Part shown: positions 13,006 to 24,818 of the stretch, piece by piece
How positions within the stretch are numbered: position 1 is the first letter of the stretch
Layout: each line of letters starts with the position of its first letter
Assembly (NCBI RefSeq): GCF_000801105.2
Contig: NC_079515.1
Span: forward strand, 8,556,001-8,620,000
Length of the DNA: 64,000 bases
DNA from: Raphanus sativus
Lineage: Eukaryota; Streptophyta; Magnoliopsida; Brassicales; Brassicaceae
Reading direction: 5' to 3'
The notes under the pieces: model-generated
Seen by the model: only the letters and a program-made list of their open reading frames with translations
Told to the model about the DNA's origin: nothing
Database searches by the model: none
Translations under genes and position numbers: made by a program

Positions 13006-13629
13006 ATAGTATCGTTTACCAACGACAACTTGCACGTCCTTGTTTACTCAGGTAAAGTTTAATAAAAGGATTTGATAATTCGATGCATGTACAACAAATC
13101 GTCTTATAATTGTCTTTCATTAGATAAAACGTTAATTCTATATGGAGATACTACATAAAAATCTAACAAGTAATAAAAGGAGAATATGGAGCCTTGTGAG
13201 ACTGTCCACGTAGGACAAAAAAATCGTCCAATGGAGTGGTTTCTTTTTGACATGTCAGCTGGGCTTTGCGTTTTTTTTTTAATTCTGCCGTGATATGAGT
13301 TTGGGCCATAAAGCCTATTATTTTCGAAAGACGGAGACCCGATAATTTGCCGACGCAGCTCCCCCTTAGTCAGATCTTCAAACCCCTTCGGACCTTTTGA
13401 TTTTCCTCTTTTTTTCCGTTTCACGATCAGAGTTTCATAACAATAGATTTAGATAAAGACAAATAATGTTACTTAAAGAATCGATCCTTTTCATGTCGTT
13501 AATATCTATGGCTTCTTCCTGTTCTTCTAATTCTTTGCTTTCGTTTTTTCATTTCCTTCTTCTCTGTCATTTTTTAAATTATTTTATTTATGGATCTTTA
13601 AAGATATAGCAAAAGGAGACTCTGAGGAG
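13006..13629. other. Intergenic; likely copied IDD promoter and leader at the right side
   Basis: After the DUF6817-like stop the sequence is ordinary AT-rich spacer. From about 13.35 kb it becomes pyrimidine-rich and leads straight into the orphan IDD first exon, so this part may be the 5' leader copied with that exon. No other gene is seen. Confidence 0.4.
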
Positions 13630-13813
13630 ATGTCTTCAACGTACAACAACTCAATTTCATCATCTTCCACTCAGTCTTTTCTCCTGGCCAGCGCCGCCAC
13701 CGGAGCAAACAACTTTAACCGTGAAGAGACGGCGATGACGATGATTCAACAACCCAACTCCGTTGTTCCACTACCACCACCCAAGAAACAAAGAAACCAA
13801 CCCGGAAACCCAA
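13630..13813 (+). pseudogene. Orphan first exon of an INDETERMINATE-DOMAIN (IDD4/5-like) zinc-finger gene
   Basis: The exon encodes MSSTYNNSISSSS, a short spacer with MTMIQQPNSVVP, then PPPKKQRNQPGNP, and stops at a good donor (AAGTAAAT) at exactly the place where IDD genes have their first intron. In IDD proteins the next exon begins with PDAEVVALSPKTL and leads into the C2H2 fingers; none of that is found in the next several kb. It is therefore a copied or truncated 5' piece including the nuclear localisation motif but no DNA-binding domain. If transcribed it would read into the intron and add about 16 residues. The likeness is to the IDD4/IDD5/IDD6 subgroup, judged by eye. Confidence 0.7.
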
Positions 13814-13863
13814 GTAAATCTTCTTTATATATGTTACTATACATAAACATATATTATACGTGA

Positions 13864-16566
13864 GTGTGTTCCAAATTACAGAAAGGAAAAAATAAATTGA
13901 TAAGCCTTAGTGAAGAACTTTCCTTTTAGGAATTAATAAGCTTAGATTTAATTCAATTTTACTTTGTGTATTAACAATTAAGATTTATCATCATTCGATC
14001 TGATTAGATTGTATATTTAATTATTTGGAATTGCTTGTGCTCTCTATTCAACAATATTTACAAGAAGGTTAGTTCATTCAATATTTGCTTATGTCTATGT
14101 ATTATGTTTTGTTTGTAATAAGGTATGTGCCTCCGGCAATGAGTAGGCAAGATGAGGAGGATTCTCCTAGGAAGTGGGAATGATTACAGAGAAATGGATA
14201 CAGATTTTGACGGCTTTGGACCTGTGAATGTGAAACCTACCAGTAGTGGATTTACAATAGAGTTCCCCTGAGCCTTAATGGCCTTTTAAGGTGCGCAGTG
14301 AAAAGCTTTGCCTCTTTCTAATAGGCATAGCCAAGATTCAACAACCACTAAGAAAATTGTTAACTTTTAGTTGGAGTATCAATGGTTGCTTGCAGTATTT
14401 TTAAGTAAGCTTTTTGAATCTTTTGCTGTTTTCTTTTTCTTTCTTTTGCGCCTTGTGTCACATCATTGATCTCAGTTTTGTGTGTTATCTCTGATGTTTC
14501 CTTTCCTCAGATTGATTAACATTTGGCCGGGGGTCCATAATTGAGAATCTTGATCAGCCTGCTTCCCTTAATCCGTCTGCTGTGTCAAGAAGATTGGTGT
14601 TGTGTATTGTGTCTCTGGAATAGAAAACAGTTACATTTTACAATCCAAGCTAAAAGAGCTTACAAAAGCTTTGTATTATCTGTGCTATCTATTTTTGTAT
14701 TTTGTCATATCCAACATGTTTAATAACTTCCTCTTTTCATGGTCATCAAAGTTGATGATAATAATACAGGACCAAATTAATATTATAGAAAAACTATAAG
14801 TATAAGGTATGTGGATATATGTGGTCTTGAGTGATTCTTACAGATAGTAGGTTAGGTGTTTATGGGTTTTGTTTACGGTACCTGACATGTTGACGAAGTG
14901 GTCGCCCGACTTTGAACCCACCAATGCTGACGATGTGTCCCTCTCCTGACAGATGCCAATATTGGTTTGAGAGACTGGGATGATGAAACCATTGATCATG
15001 GGAACCTTTTGAGGATAAAAATATGAGATATTAATCGAGTGTATGCCATGCCAATATCTCATCTTTTTTTGTCATGTGCAACTTCACCAAGTGGTCTAGA
15101 AATTATTGATAGCTACAGAAAGAATGAATGCAAGACTTATCTTTCAAAGATCTACCATCACAAAAAGTAATTACTACTACTATCAAAAATTTACAATACA
15201 TATGAAACTGGAAACACACGCACAAATTATATGTTCGTGAGAATGATAAGTCTGCTCTATGTATGTGAGAAACCAAGCAAAATGAAATTGAACAGTTTAT
15301 ATTTTAACTGAAAATAAAATATTAAATGCATGGGATGAAGAAGAAAAAAGATTAAATGAACTGGAAAATGGAGGTTCACATAAGAAGAGCATGGCAACTT
15401 GAAAGAATGATGTTTCTTTCACAATTTTAATTACGCAGGCAGTGTAACAAAATTAGACCATTGCAAACGTCTAGGAATTTGAGAAAAAAAATATTTAAAA
15501 ACAAACAGCGACGCATGAACACAATCAGTTTAGAGAAACGACTTGGCCGACCGTTGGACGAACATTACAAAACATCAAATACGTGGAAAATGATACAAGA
15601 GGAAATTCAATAAAACCATTTGATATGACTACTCTCCACCTGTACAGTCTAAACAAACTTAAACAGAAGCATGAGTTCGAAACATGGAATATGCTGTGAA
15701 GACAAAATGAAGAAATAACAAAAAAAAAGTCAGGAGATTTGGTCAATGTCGCAGAGTATTAGAATCACAAACGTTCAATTAAAATTGACTGTAGTTTCTA
15801 TGGGAGAGTAGCATCTACTGCGGAAAAAATATATTGGGAAATATGACAATGCTAAACATCAAAATAACAGTGAAATGGCACTTGGAGAAGAAACATCAAA
15901 ATAGATGTAGCAAAATATTAATATGAATATATGATTAAGGATATTTTGTTCTAAATTTCGTTCTCGCATGGCAAAAAAAATAATGACATGATTCTTAGGA
16001 CTACTTCTCATGACCATTGTATTTTCAATCACTGTGATTTCAGTTGTTCCTAATTCCACCACGTTCTAAAGGAAGATAAAAAAAACGAATCGATATAGAT
16101 ACTTGAATTATATAATGAAAAGTGAAAACCAAAGGACCAATGCAAAAGAGTATAATTTTCGATAGCATAAATAAAAACTTATTGTTAGTAGAAAAATGAA
16201 AAACAATTATTCCAAAGTTTACATTAGTTGTCAATTTAACAATTGTTTTCATAAGAACCTATATCAGAAATAAAAGAATAACTAGATCATATATAACTAG
16301 AAATTTTGAGTTCTAATTATCTTAAATTTGTTTGACATTAATAGTAAATCTTTAATATTTATTTGAGGATTTTTATTTCTATAATTGATACCATTATATA
16401 TATACATATATTCAAATAAAAATGCAAAAACCGTAAATTCTATTAAATTTGTGAAATAACCCGGACGTAGCCCGGAAAAATCTCTAGTTGTTATAAAGGT
16501 TGACAACAACTATGAGTAAGAGTAATAGGCATGCAATTATAAAGATTGATCGATCATAATACCATA
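13864..16566. other. Intergenic DNA with possible captured exon scraps
   Basis: No intact gene. At 14123-14182 a short stretch after an AG site reads YVPPAMSRQDEEDSPRKWE before a stop. At 14838-15062 on the minus strand a frame includes VPMINGFIIPVSQTNIGI and SALVGSKSGDHF, with better codon texture than its surroundings. Both may be exon scraps brought in with the IDD piece; their source was not recognised. The rest is AT-rich. Confidence 0.35.
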
Positions 16567-16614
16567 CTAGATTTTGACCCGCACGCCCGTGCGGATTTGT
16601 TTAATTTATATATA

Positions 16615-16883
16615 CTCCTTCTGTTTCAAAAAGATAGATGTTTTAGACTTTTCACAATTTTTCGGGTAAAACATATTAAACTTAGTTATAAATGCATCGT
16701 TTTCTGTAATTTTATATTTATTATACTTTTAAACCAATAAGATTTTACGAATTACAATTAATGTTTTTGAACTTCACAATTTTTCATTATTAGTTGACAA
16801 AAATTGTATTAAAAATATAAAACACCTATCTTTTTGAAACAAATTTTTTCTCTAGAACATCTATTTTTTAGGAACAGAGGGAG
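16615..16883. mobile_element. Stowaway-like MITE (269 bp)
   Basis: The element has inverted ends CTCCTTCTGTTTC and CTCCCTCTGTTCC (reverse complement of the right end) and is flanked by TA on both sides, the Tc1/mariner target duplication. It is short, AT-rich and non-coding. Confidence 0.85.
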
Positions 16884-17531
16884 TATGATTCTATCCTAGC
16901 TTTGTTGAACAACATTGATTTTAGGTTTATTTAGATTGTAAAAGAACATTCATAATTATCTAGTGAAACCCATTTAAAATTGCTCTGTTAAAAATGGTTT
17001 TAGGATTAAAATGACTTGAGTTTAGTATCCTTGTCTCTGATTGGATTGATTAATTTTGATGTTGTTTTGTTTGATTATTTGGGTGATCATTGCATCCAAG
17101 TCCACTAATAAGAGTATAATATATAAAAAACTGTGGTAAAAGTCTATTCAAAGTCTTCGGTTCGGGTTTTGGTTTATCCAATAATGGGTTCTAATTTCCC
17201 AAATGGTATATATACTTAGAGGAGATTGGTTCCCCGTAGAAAATACACTTCTCTGTGAGGTTAGACATTTTTCTATTACATAAATGAAGAGATTATAAAA
17301 TTTTCTTGTGTGTGTGTGTGTGTGTTTGGTTTTTATAGACACAAAGATTGTTAAAGAACTTATTGAATGAGATAAAAAAGGTGGTCTCATGTAGCCTAAT
17401 ATAAAGAAATATTTATGGTGAAGGAAACGCTAAAACTAAGAAGAAAATGGTAAAATCTATTTGCCTGACAAACAAAAGTTTTTTTTTTATTGCTTATGGA
17501 TGCAAATAAAATAGAAGGTAAGAGATGAATA

Positions 17532-17715
17532 CAGTATAACTTTTTTAAATTAATAATCTATAAATTAATATATTCATAAATTAATATAATTTCATAGTCC
17601 TAAATTAAGTTTTTGGTTCAATTAGTATCTCGATAAATTAATAATTTCTATAAATTAATAAAAAATTATAGGTTTGGTGTCGTCCCAACATTATTAATTT
17701 ATAGAAGTTTCACTG
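17532..17715. mobile_element. Emigrant-like MITE (184 bp)
   Basis: The ends CAGTATAACTT and CAGTGAAACTTC (reverse complement of the right end) are followed by TATAAATTAAT-type subterminal sequence and flanked by TA. This is the pattern of Arabidopsis Emigrant elements (pogo/Tc1-mariner type), although this copy is shorter than usual. Confidence 0.65.
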
Positions 17716-18767
17716 TATATAAGAACAATGGTGTGTTTAGTGTGCTAATTAAATTTGTATTTAATAATTAGATTTTTCATTGATTGTAGGGATTATATAT
17801 CTTTGAATCTTTTTGTAAGTTAGTAACTGGAAAGAAATTTTATAAAGCAATTTATAAAGAATGAATTTTAAAAACTGAGTGTATCGTGTTCCAAAAAGAA
17901 AAAAAATGAGTGTATCACGTCAAATATATATATATGCTAGATTTTAGGTGTAAATATGTAAAGTATTTAATATTGCAGAGATTTCTATGAACAATCTATA
18001 ATATTTTAAAATATTTTTATTGTTATTAAAATCTCGAAAAATATGTGGGTTGTAGGTATATAGATATTGAGTTTTTATATACTGGTTTTGGGATATTTTT
18101 TATTAGATTATCAACATAATTAAATTTAGATTTTCATAAATATTTTAGATAGATATCTCAGTATACAAATTGTTTTTTTAATGGTTAGTACATACCATTA
18201 TTTTGAATTGTACATCAAGTTTGTTGTGAAAACAATTCGTTTGCAATTAATAAACCGGTTTGATCATTGATAAGGTGTAAAGTAGCAATTGCTAAACCAA
18301 TTACTCTGTAAGCCATCAACTGATACTATACTCCATAGGCAACGTTTAACAAACAATGCTAAACCGTTTAATAGATTGTTGCAATTACGAAAATGAATTA
18401 TATAGAAAAATTAAACCAATTAATCTGCATGCCACAAAATGGATACTATAATCCCAGGCCTTGGATTTATTTTGAAAAACGTCATAATGCGTTATATATG
18501 ATATGAGCACTTATCAATAATCAAAAGTTCAGAGTTAGACCACGTGTGTAATTGTTACATTCATAGTTTCCATAAATAAGGACCAAGTCCAACGAATGAT
18601 ATGGTTAGCATAGAAAAAAATAGTAAGAAATTAATGGGTTAGAAAAATAAATTAATGGGTTAGAAAAGATGTAAAACTACTGTGTTTTGATTAGTGGCAT
18701 TTAGTTGTAATTTTTGTGCAAAACTAAGGGAACATAGCTAAGTGTACTTCAGTTTTAATAGTTTAGA

Positions 18768-20228
18768 CTAGGTTTTGACCCGCGCTTCGAAAGCGCGGGT
18801 ATTATTTTTCACTTTTATAAAATATATTATTTGTTTGTAATTATTGAATGTGTTTATTTTAGTAAAAAAATTATAATAAATTTGACACATATAGTGTCTC
18901 TGGTAAACTATGTGTTTCTCTGGTTTTGTTTTATTATCTCTTCAATTAACATATTTATCCGGCTTGTTGTTAAAATAAATGATTTTAGAACGCAACTGTA
19001 CAAAACTTTTACATTGATATTTTGTTTAAACAATGTGACATATTATATATTAATTAATATAGAAATACCTGAACGAATTTAACAAAACCTAAACAGATTC
19101 GAAACGAACCCAAATAGATACATGAACGCCCAGCCCTAGTTATAATTCGAACTGAAATTTAGAAATATATGAATGAAGCTGAAATATTTGACCTCGGAAA
19201 CCCAAAACCCATAAAAAATCTGAAACGAACCGGAATGAATACCTGAACGCCCAGCCCTAGTCACTATTATAGTATTATGTATCATATATATGTCATCATA
19301 TAATTAATTGTATTAGTTCATCATATAAATAATCATATAATTAATAGTATTTTATATGTATCATCTTATAAATAATCACATATATTATATTCTTAAAGTT
19401 TAATGTGAAATATAAAAACCACAATTTAAGTTGGTATATGAAATTAATCTTTTTGTTGTACTTTTCTTATATTTATTGAAAATATTTTTAATAATGGTTA
19501 TTGGAAAATATTTTAGTAAAAATAAATTTTTGAATATATGCATATTTTAAATCAATTTTTGATATAAATCAACTTTAAATTATTTTTCTGATTTGAAATA
19601 TGTATATAAAATTTAAATTTTATTTTATGATTATTTTAGACAAAACAATGTTTTTAGGTAATTAGATTAGTCCATTTTGTATATTTTAAAACTGATATAC
19701 TTTTATCCATGTTTCAAAATTTTAATTTTTTGCATTAGGTTTCTATGAATTATTATTAATTTTATGTTTTTTTTTTTTGACAATTGAACTCTTGAAATTT
19801 TTATATTTGACTAAACTAAATAAGGTAATAAAACTGTTTTTAAAAATTGTTTTATATAATATACTATTTATATTTCAGTTTGTGTTTTTATTTTTACCAT
19901 AAAGAATTGTAAATTTAGTGACAGAATTATAAATAAAAAGAAATATAGAAAGAAGATTGTTTAGTTTATTTTAAAAACAATGGCTAAATTTTTAAATAAA
20001 AAGTATTAAATATTTTATTCATGTTTCTAAACAATTCTCATTTGTTATTAATTTATTGAAAATACAATGACTAAATCTGTAAATAAAAGAAAATACACAT
20101 CTCTACTATCCATGTTTCCAAACATATCTCATTTATTCTACTATCCATGTTTCCAAGTATATCTCATTTATTCTACTATCTTTGTTTCCAAACATCTTCA
20201 ATTTGTACTTCAACTTTAATAATATAGA
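18768..20228 (-). mobile_element. Non-autonomous Helitron (about 1.5 kb), joined to the previous one
   Basis: CTAG at 18768-18771 is followed by GTTTTGA and a perfect hairpin (CCCGCGCTT/AAGCGCGGG). The minus-strand 5' end, TCTATATTATTAAAGTTG, is at 20228. Inside, at 19.08-19.26 kb, are two degenerate copies of a GAACGCCCAGCCCTAG-type end that recalls the hAT-like repeats at 54.4 kb. Tandem ACTATC(C/T)(A/T)TGTTTCCAA units occur at 20.10-20.20 kb. No coding capacity is seen. Confidence 0.7.
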
Positions 20229-20978
20229 TGTACTAATTTCCACAATGTGCAACACGAGAAAGTATGGGAATGGGACGATTAGAGAACTCAAATGGGAACC
20301 TAATTATTCCAACCAAACTAACACGACATTTCACCATTCAAAAAACTACATGGCAAAATGATTTAACACAAACATAAAAGAACAAAACTTTAGAAAACAT
20401 CTTACAAGTACGAGAATGTTAGAGATGCAGAGAAGCAATGTCAGGACTCAGGAGTACATTCTGCTGATTAAGTCCCGTAACACGGACTTCATCGCTGAAG
20501 CTGCTTTTGGAGCCAAAGCGATTCCACATCTCTATCTCTTCCCCAATGTACCTATTTGGTTTGCTCAACTAACGAGGCTTCTTTAATCGACTGCTATACC
20601 TATAACTGATCTATAAAGCAATGTTAATGTAACTAGATTCACATAATCACATTTTACAACTAGTAAGTTTGTACAGTATTACATGTTCTTTATTTACTTT
20701 TTAACTGAACCAGATGAAATTAATTGTTTTAATACCCGAATTGGATGGGACCGGAGAATGAACGGTCCAGAACCGGTTTAACACTAATAACCGAGATTGG
20801 GAAAAAAAAAAAGGGAAAAAAGGCCAAAGCTACAAAACCCTTGAAAAGCAACAAAACCCAAAAGAGGATCTCTCGCCCCCAAATCCTCTTCACAAGAGAA
20901 AACCCTTAACACACTTCTTCTTCTCCTTCCCTTCCCTTCTACTCTCGCCGTAAGTGATTTTTTTCGGTAGCGACGGCG
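20229..20978 (+). promoter_or_regulatory. TOM40 promoter and leader region
   Basis: The stretch between the Helitron end and the TOM40 start codon has no gene. Close to the start it holds AAAACCCTT at about 20836 and AAACCCTTAA at about 20901, near-matches to the telo-box found in promoters of plant translation and mitochondrial biogenesis genes, followed by a CT-rich leader. A regulatory role is inference. Confidence 0.4.
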
Positions 20979-23296
20979 ATGGCGGATCTTTTCCCACCTC
21001 TCGTGACGGCTCAAATCGACGACAAGCCTAAAGTCGACGAGAAAGTCGATTACTCGAATCTCCCTTGCCCTGTTCCCTATGAAGAACTCCACCGCGAAGC
21101 TTACAGTTCAGTATCTACTTCTTCTCGATCTAGATTTCCTTTTATATTTAAAAAAATATCTCAATCTGCGTGGTGATCTGATCTGTGTTGATAGGAGATG
21201 AATGTTGGCTTTTTAGTGCATTGGATTATATTGACTTAGAGATTCTTAAGATTTATATAGTTCAACTAGGCCTGGCCGTTGGAGTAACCCTAATCAGATT
21301 CTGATTAGGTTTTAGGGATTTTATATATATGTTCCAATCGAGTTAGGTTTAATAACACTTCTGTTCAATTGATTCAGATTTGACTCTGTTCATTGTCATG
21401 TTTTTAACTGTGGTTTGATTACTGTTTGCAGTGTCTTTAAAGCCAGACACTTTCGAGGGTCTACGCTTCGACTTTACCAAGGGGTTGAATCAGAAGTTTG
21501 GTCTCTGCCACAGGTAGTTACATTATGTTTACAGTTAAAAAAAACATGTATACTTTTTTTTTTTGCGTTTCTCTCATAAAGCCTGTATATTGATTTTGGA
21601 AACAGTGTAATGATGGGGCCAACCGAAGTTCCTTCTCAGTCGCCTGACACGGTGATTAAAATTCCAACTGCCCACTATGAGTTTGGTGCCAATTATATTG
21701 ACCCGAAGGTATTGTGATCGATTTGTTTTCGTATCCTTATGGCTATCAAGAAGATATGAAAAATTGACAAAAGAAGAGAGATATGTTTATGCAGTTGATG
21801 CTTGTTGGAAGGGTTATGACTGATGGTAGACAAAGTGCAAGAGTGAGGGCTGATTTAACTGATAAGCTGATGGTGAAGGCGAATGCTCAGGTAATTGGTG
21901 CAACCGGATAATTTGTTTTTTTTTTTTTGTTCTGTGGTGTGCATTCGATCTCTGAAATAATGTATTTAACATCTTTGTTTACGCTATTTTCCAGCTGGCA
22001 AATGAGCCTCATATGTCGCAAGCAATGTTCAACTTTGATTACATGGTGAGGATTTTTTTCCAGCTTTACATTCATCCTTTTGATGCACCTTTGCTAGCGT
22101 TTGCTTCATCTGTAGTTTTTCTTGTCTCATGTTTGTGTAGGGATCAGACTACAGAGCCCAACTTCAATTTGGGAACAATGCTCTAGTTGGAGCAAACTAT
22201 ATTCAGGTAAAGTAAACTATTGTCCCTTTGCAACAGCTGCATTTTTTTTTTGTAAATCTTTCTGCGCAAAGTCATATAGTTAAGAAAAGGGCTAGCCCCA
22301 TATTTGAATTTATTCATCTAGCTGTAACGCAGTTATGACATATGAACTATAAATCGTTCTAATCAACACTTTGTGGTTAGTTTTATGGCGATAAGAAAAG
22401 TCGTCTTTCATCTTTTATAAGTCTTTTGAGGTTAGAACTGTGATAGTAATTTTTTTTGGTACGGTGAATGTGCGAGGTGATGCTTGTTTTTGTTTAGTGT
22501 TTCATTGTACTCAAACTGTATTTTTGTGAAAAATTGGACAGAGTGTGACACCCCGTCTATCTTTGGGTGGGGAAGTTTTCTGGGTTGGTGTCCCTCGGAA
22601 GTCGGGTATAGGTTACGCTGCAAGATACGAAACTGATAAGATGGTAATTAAGTCTTCTCATTGGTCTCAAGAACAGTACTCTAACCGTTTATCGTAACTA
22701 AGAACCTCTCTTTACCAACAGGTCGCCTCTGGGCAAGTTGCTAGCACTGGTCTTATGGCTATGAACTATGTTCAGAAGGTTTCCGATAAGGTAATGAATG
22801 CACTTCTTATCACTAAGCTCATCTTATAACCCTATGGAGTATAGATATAAAACATGACACCTTTCTTCTCATGATCAGGTCTCACTTGCCACTGATTTTA
22901 TGTACAACTACTTTTCAAGAGAAGCTGTAGCTAGCGTTGGGTATGACTACATGCTCAGACAGGTAAATTCGCCAATTTTTTTCTTCTCTGGATTGTAATG
23001 GAGTTGAAAAGCAAGGGGGGTATTTGATTTCTTGAATAATCTATGTGTGTTTTGTATCAGTCTCGTGTGCGGGGAAAGATAGATTCGAACGGTGTTGCAT
23101 CCGCTCTTCTAGAAGAAAGATTGAGTATGGGACTCAATTTTCTTATGTCTGCAGAGGTACACAGTTCTCTCCTTAGTTCTCTGCACTGAGAGATTGAATG
23201 GAAGATTCTATTTTTTGCTAACTGTTGATTGTTTAACCCCAGCTTGACCATAAGAAGAAGGACTACAAGTTTGGATTCGGTTTAACAGTCGGCTAA
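20979..23296 (+). CDS. TOM40: Mitochondrial import pore TOM40 (11 exons, 309 aa)
   Basis: Exons 20979-21105, 21432-21513, 21606-21708, 21795-21890, 21995-22045, 22141-22206, 22542-22643, 22722-22790, 22879-22962, 23061-23156 and 23243-23296 join in frame to 309 residues. Recognisable stretches include [60 protein letters not shown] and the C-terminal [14 protein letters not shown]40 is the beta-barrel channel of the outer mitochondrial membrane that admits nearly all nuclear-encoded mitochondrial proteins. It has no cleaved presequence; the final strand carries the beta-signal. The first splice splits the Met codon that begins MSLKPD. It matches At3g20000 by position (recalled). Confidence 0.95.
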
Positions 23297-23696
23297 TAAG
23301 CACAGCGACGCACGGAATAAGCCCTGGCAGCTGCAGCAGCTGTTTGCGCGGGGGAATCGTTTCAATTTTATTATATTTTCTCCCTTCAAGATTTCAGTTT
23401 AGGCTATTTTCGTTGGGAAGTTGAACGAAAAACAAAGGAAATATGTGTTGTTTATTTTCGGTTTAGGTTTTCTCTCCAAGAACATCCAATTAAAGGAGGT
23501 TTTTTTTTTGTGTTTTTTACTTTCTTGCTTCAGGTCTCGTATACTACTACCGAGAGGTCTATTCATTTCCTTTCAATTGAAGAAAAAATCAGTTAAAAGT
23601 AAAATTTTCACCTAGCAAATAAGCGAAAACCTATCAAATTGTAAACAAAAAGTGTTTTATGGTTTACTAAAGAAACATTAAATATGATTTAAACAA
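23297..23696. other. TOM40 3' untranslated and spacer DNA
   Basis: Holds the probable TOM40 3' untranslated region and an AT-rich spacer. It ends with the left copy (23688-23696, TTTAAACAA) of the 9-bp target duplication of the MULE. Confidence 0.5.
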
Positions 23697-23796
23697 GGGA
23701 GAATTGGCAAAAAAAGACATTTTCAATTTTCTATTGTCAATTTAGGATTTTTCATACTTTGGTCATTTTTTGACTTGTTTTTACGCAGGAAGGGAA

Positions 23797-24090
23797 GTAC
23801 ACAGTTTTACTGATGATGTATACACCACTGCAACGTGAAGAAAAGCCTATGAGGAGTCCATTAATCCAATAGCAGTCCCAGAGTCTGACTGGAATGTCCC
23901 AGCAAAGGTTAAAAGTACAAAGGTGTTGCCACCAGATTCAAGAAAGAGTGCTGGTCGACCCGTGAAGAGAAGGTATGAAACAGTAGAAGACAAGATTAAA
24001 GCTTCTCAAGGATCAAGCAAGAATAAAAAGCACAAGTGCAGCCGTTGTGGTAACGAAGGACACAAGAGGGGAACTTGCGATTTACCCATT
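23797..24090 (+). pseudogene. Transposase C-terminal remnant (MuDR type, zinc knuckle)
   Basis: The frame reads HSFTDDVYTTAT, a stop, then AYEESINPIAVPESDWNVPA, KVLPPDSRKSAGRPVKRRYE and a CCHC knuckle in KCSRCGNEGHKRGTC. This is the usual C-terminus of plant MURA transposases after the SWIM domain. The DDE core and N-terminus are absent and one in-frame stop is visible. It faces the Ulp1 gene, so the original layout was transposase and Ulp1 gene convergent, as in the element at the right end of the window. Confidence 0.75.
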
Positions 24091-24302
24091 TATTTTTTAT
24101 GTGTGTTCTGTTTTTTTTTCTTATTTCCTTTGAGACAGATGGATCTTTGATTTAGAAAAAAGTTGACAATTTGTTTATGACAATCTCGTATTTCGCCCAA
24201 TATTGGTTCTATTAGATGTTTATCACCAACAAAGAAGAAGCAACATAGTGTAGAACTTATTTCACAAAATAAAACAGAACAAATTAAGGTCACACATGAC
24301 CA

Positions 24303-24818
24303 TCATGCATAGTTAAAGTAGATGAAGATCATCACCAAACAACACAGAAACAAAGCTTTTAGGATCCTTAACTCGCTAATGCATTTGATGGTCTTCTCTT
24401 GGCAACGTGAAACAACATCTTCCATCTCAACAATTCTACTCTCATGGCATTTCAGCCTCATCTCATAAGCTTGCATTGATCTCTGAATCTCGGAAGTGTC
24501 GACGAGCAACACGTCAAACAGTTCCTGGAAATCTTCAACCTCCTCAACAACTGACTCATCAGTCCACTTGAACAGATAGGTTTTGTCCTTCATCAAAAAC
24601 ATCCAACAGTTAGTAAGATTAAAACGAGGACACATATCTATAAGTACACGACTTACCATCTCAGATCCCATCGGACAACAATGGAATAATCTTCCCGGAT
24701 TTTTCAATGTTTTCGAAGTGAAAGGACCCACTTTCTCACCGCACTTGCATCTCGTGGGAATTCCACGTTGTCTGTCGAGTCGATCTGTTGAATAGGATGA
24801 AGAATTGACCGAAGACAT
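24303..24818 (-). CDS. GRF-type zinc-finger protein with C-terminal membrane segment
   Basis: The unspliced frame is 171 residues and begins MSSVNSSSYSTDRLD. It has RCKCGEKVGPFTSKT, then GRLFHCCP, the Cys pattern of a GRF zinc finger, and YLFKWTDE, the tryptophan motif that follows it in plant GRF proteins. A 69-base segment between GSEM and DKTYLF starts GTAAGT and ends AG, so it is probably an intron, in frame; splicing would give 148 residues. The C-terminus has a coiled region (MRLKCHESRIVEMEDVV) and a hydrophobic stretch, ILKALFLCCLVMIFIYF. Such proteins are abundant next to Ulp1-bearing MULEs in Brassica; their function is unknown. Its 5' end overlaps the Ulp1 reading frame in another frame (24736-24818). 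Confidence 0.6.
   Translation of the reverse strand: MSSVNSSSYSTDRLDRQRGIPTRCKCGEKVGPFTSKTLKNPGRLFHCCPMGSEMVSRVLIDMCPRFNLTNCWMFLMKDKTYLFKWTDESVVEEVEDFQELFDVLLVDTSEIQRSMQAYEMRLKCHESRIVEMEDVVSRCQEKTIKCISELRILKALFLCCLVMIFIYFNYA

Larger units (their letters stand above)
16567..18767 (-). mobile_element. Non-autonomous Helitron (about 2.2 kb)
   Basis: The minus-strand 3' end is at 16567: CTAG, then ATTTTGA, then a hairpin CCGCACG/CGTGCGG. The 5' end is at 18767, where the minus strand starts TCTAAACTATTAAAAC, a close match to the usual crucifer Helitron start. No Rep/helicase gene is present, so it depends on an autonomous partner. Two MITEs are nested inside (16615-16883 and 17532-17715). Its 5' end touches the CTAG of the next Helitron without a spacer. 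Confidence 0.7.
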
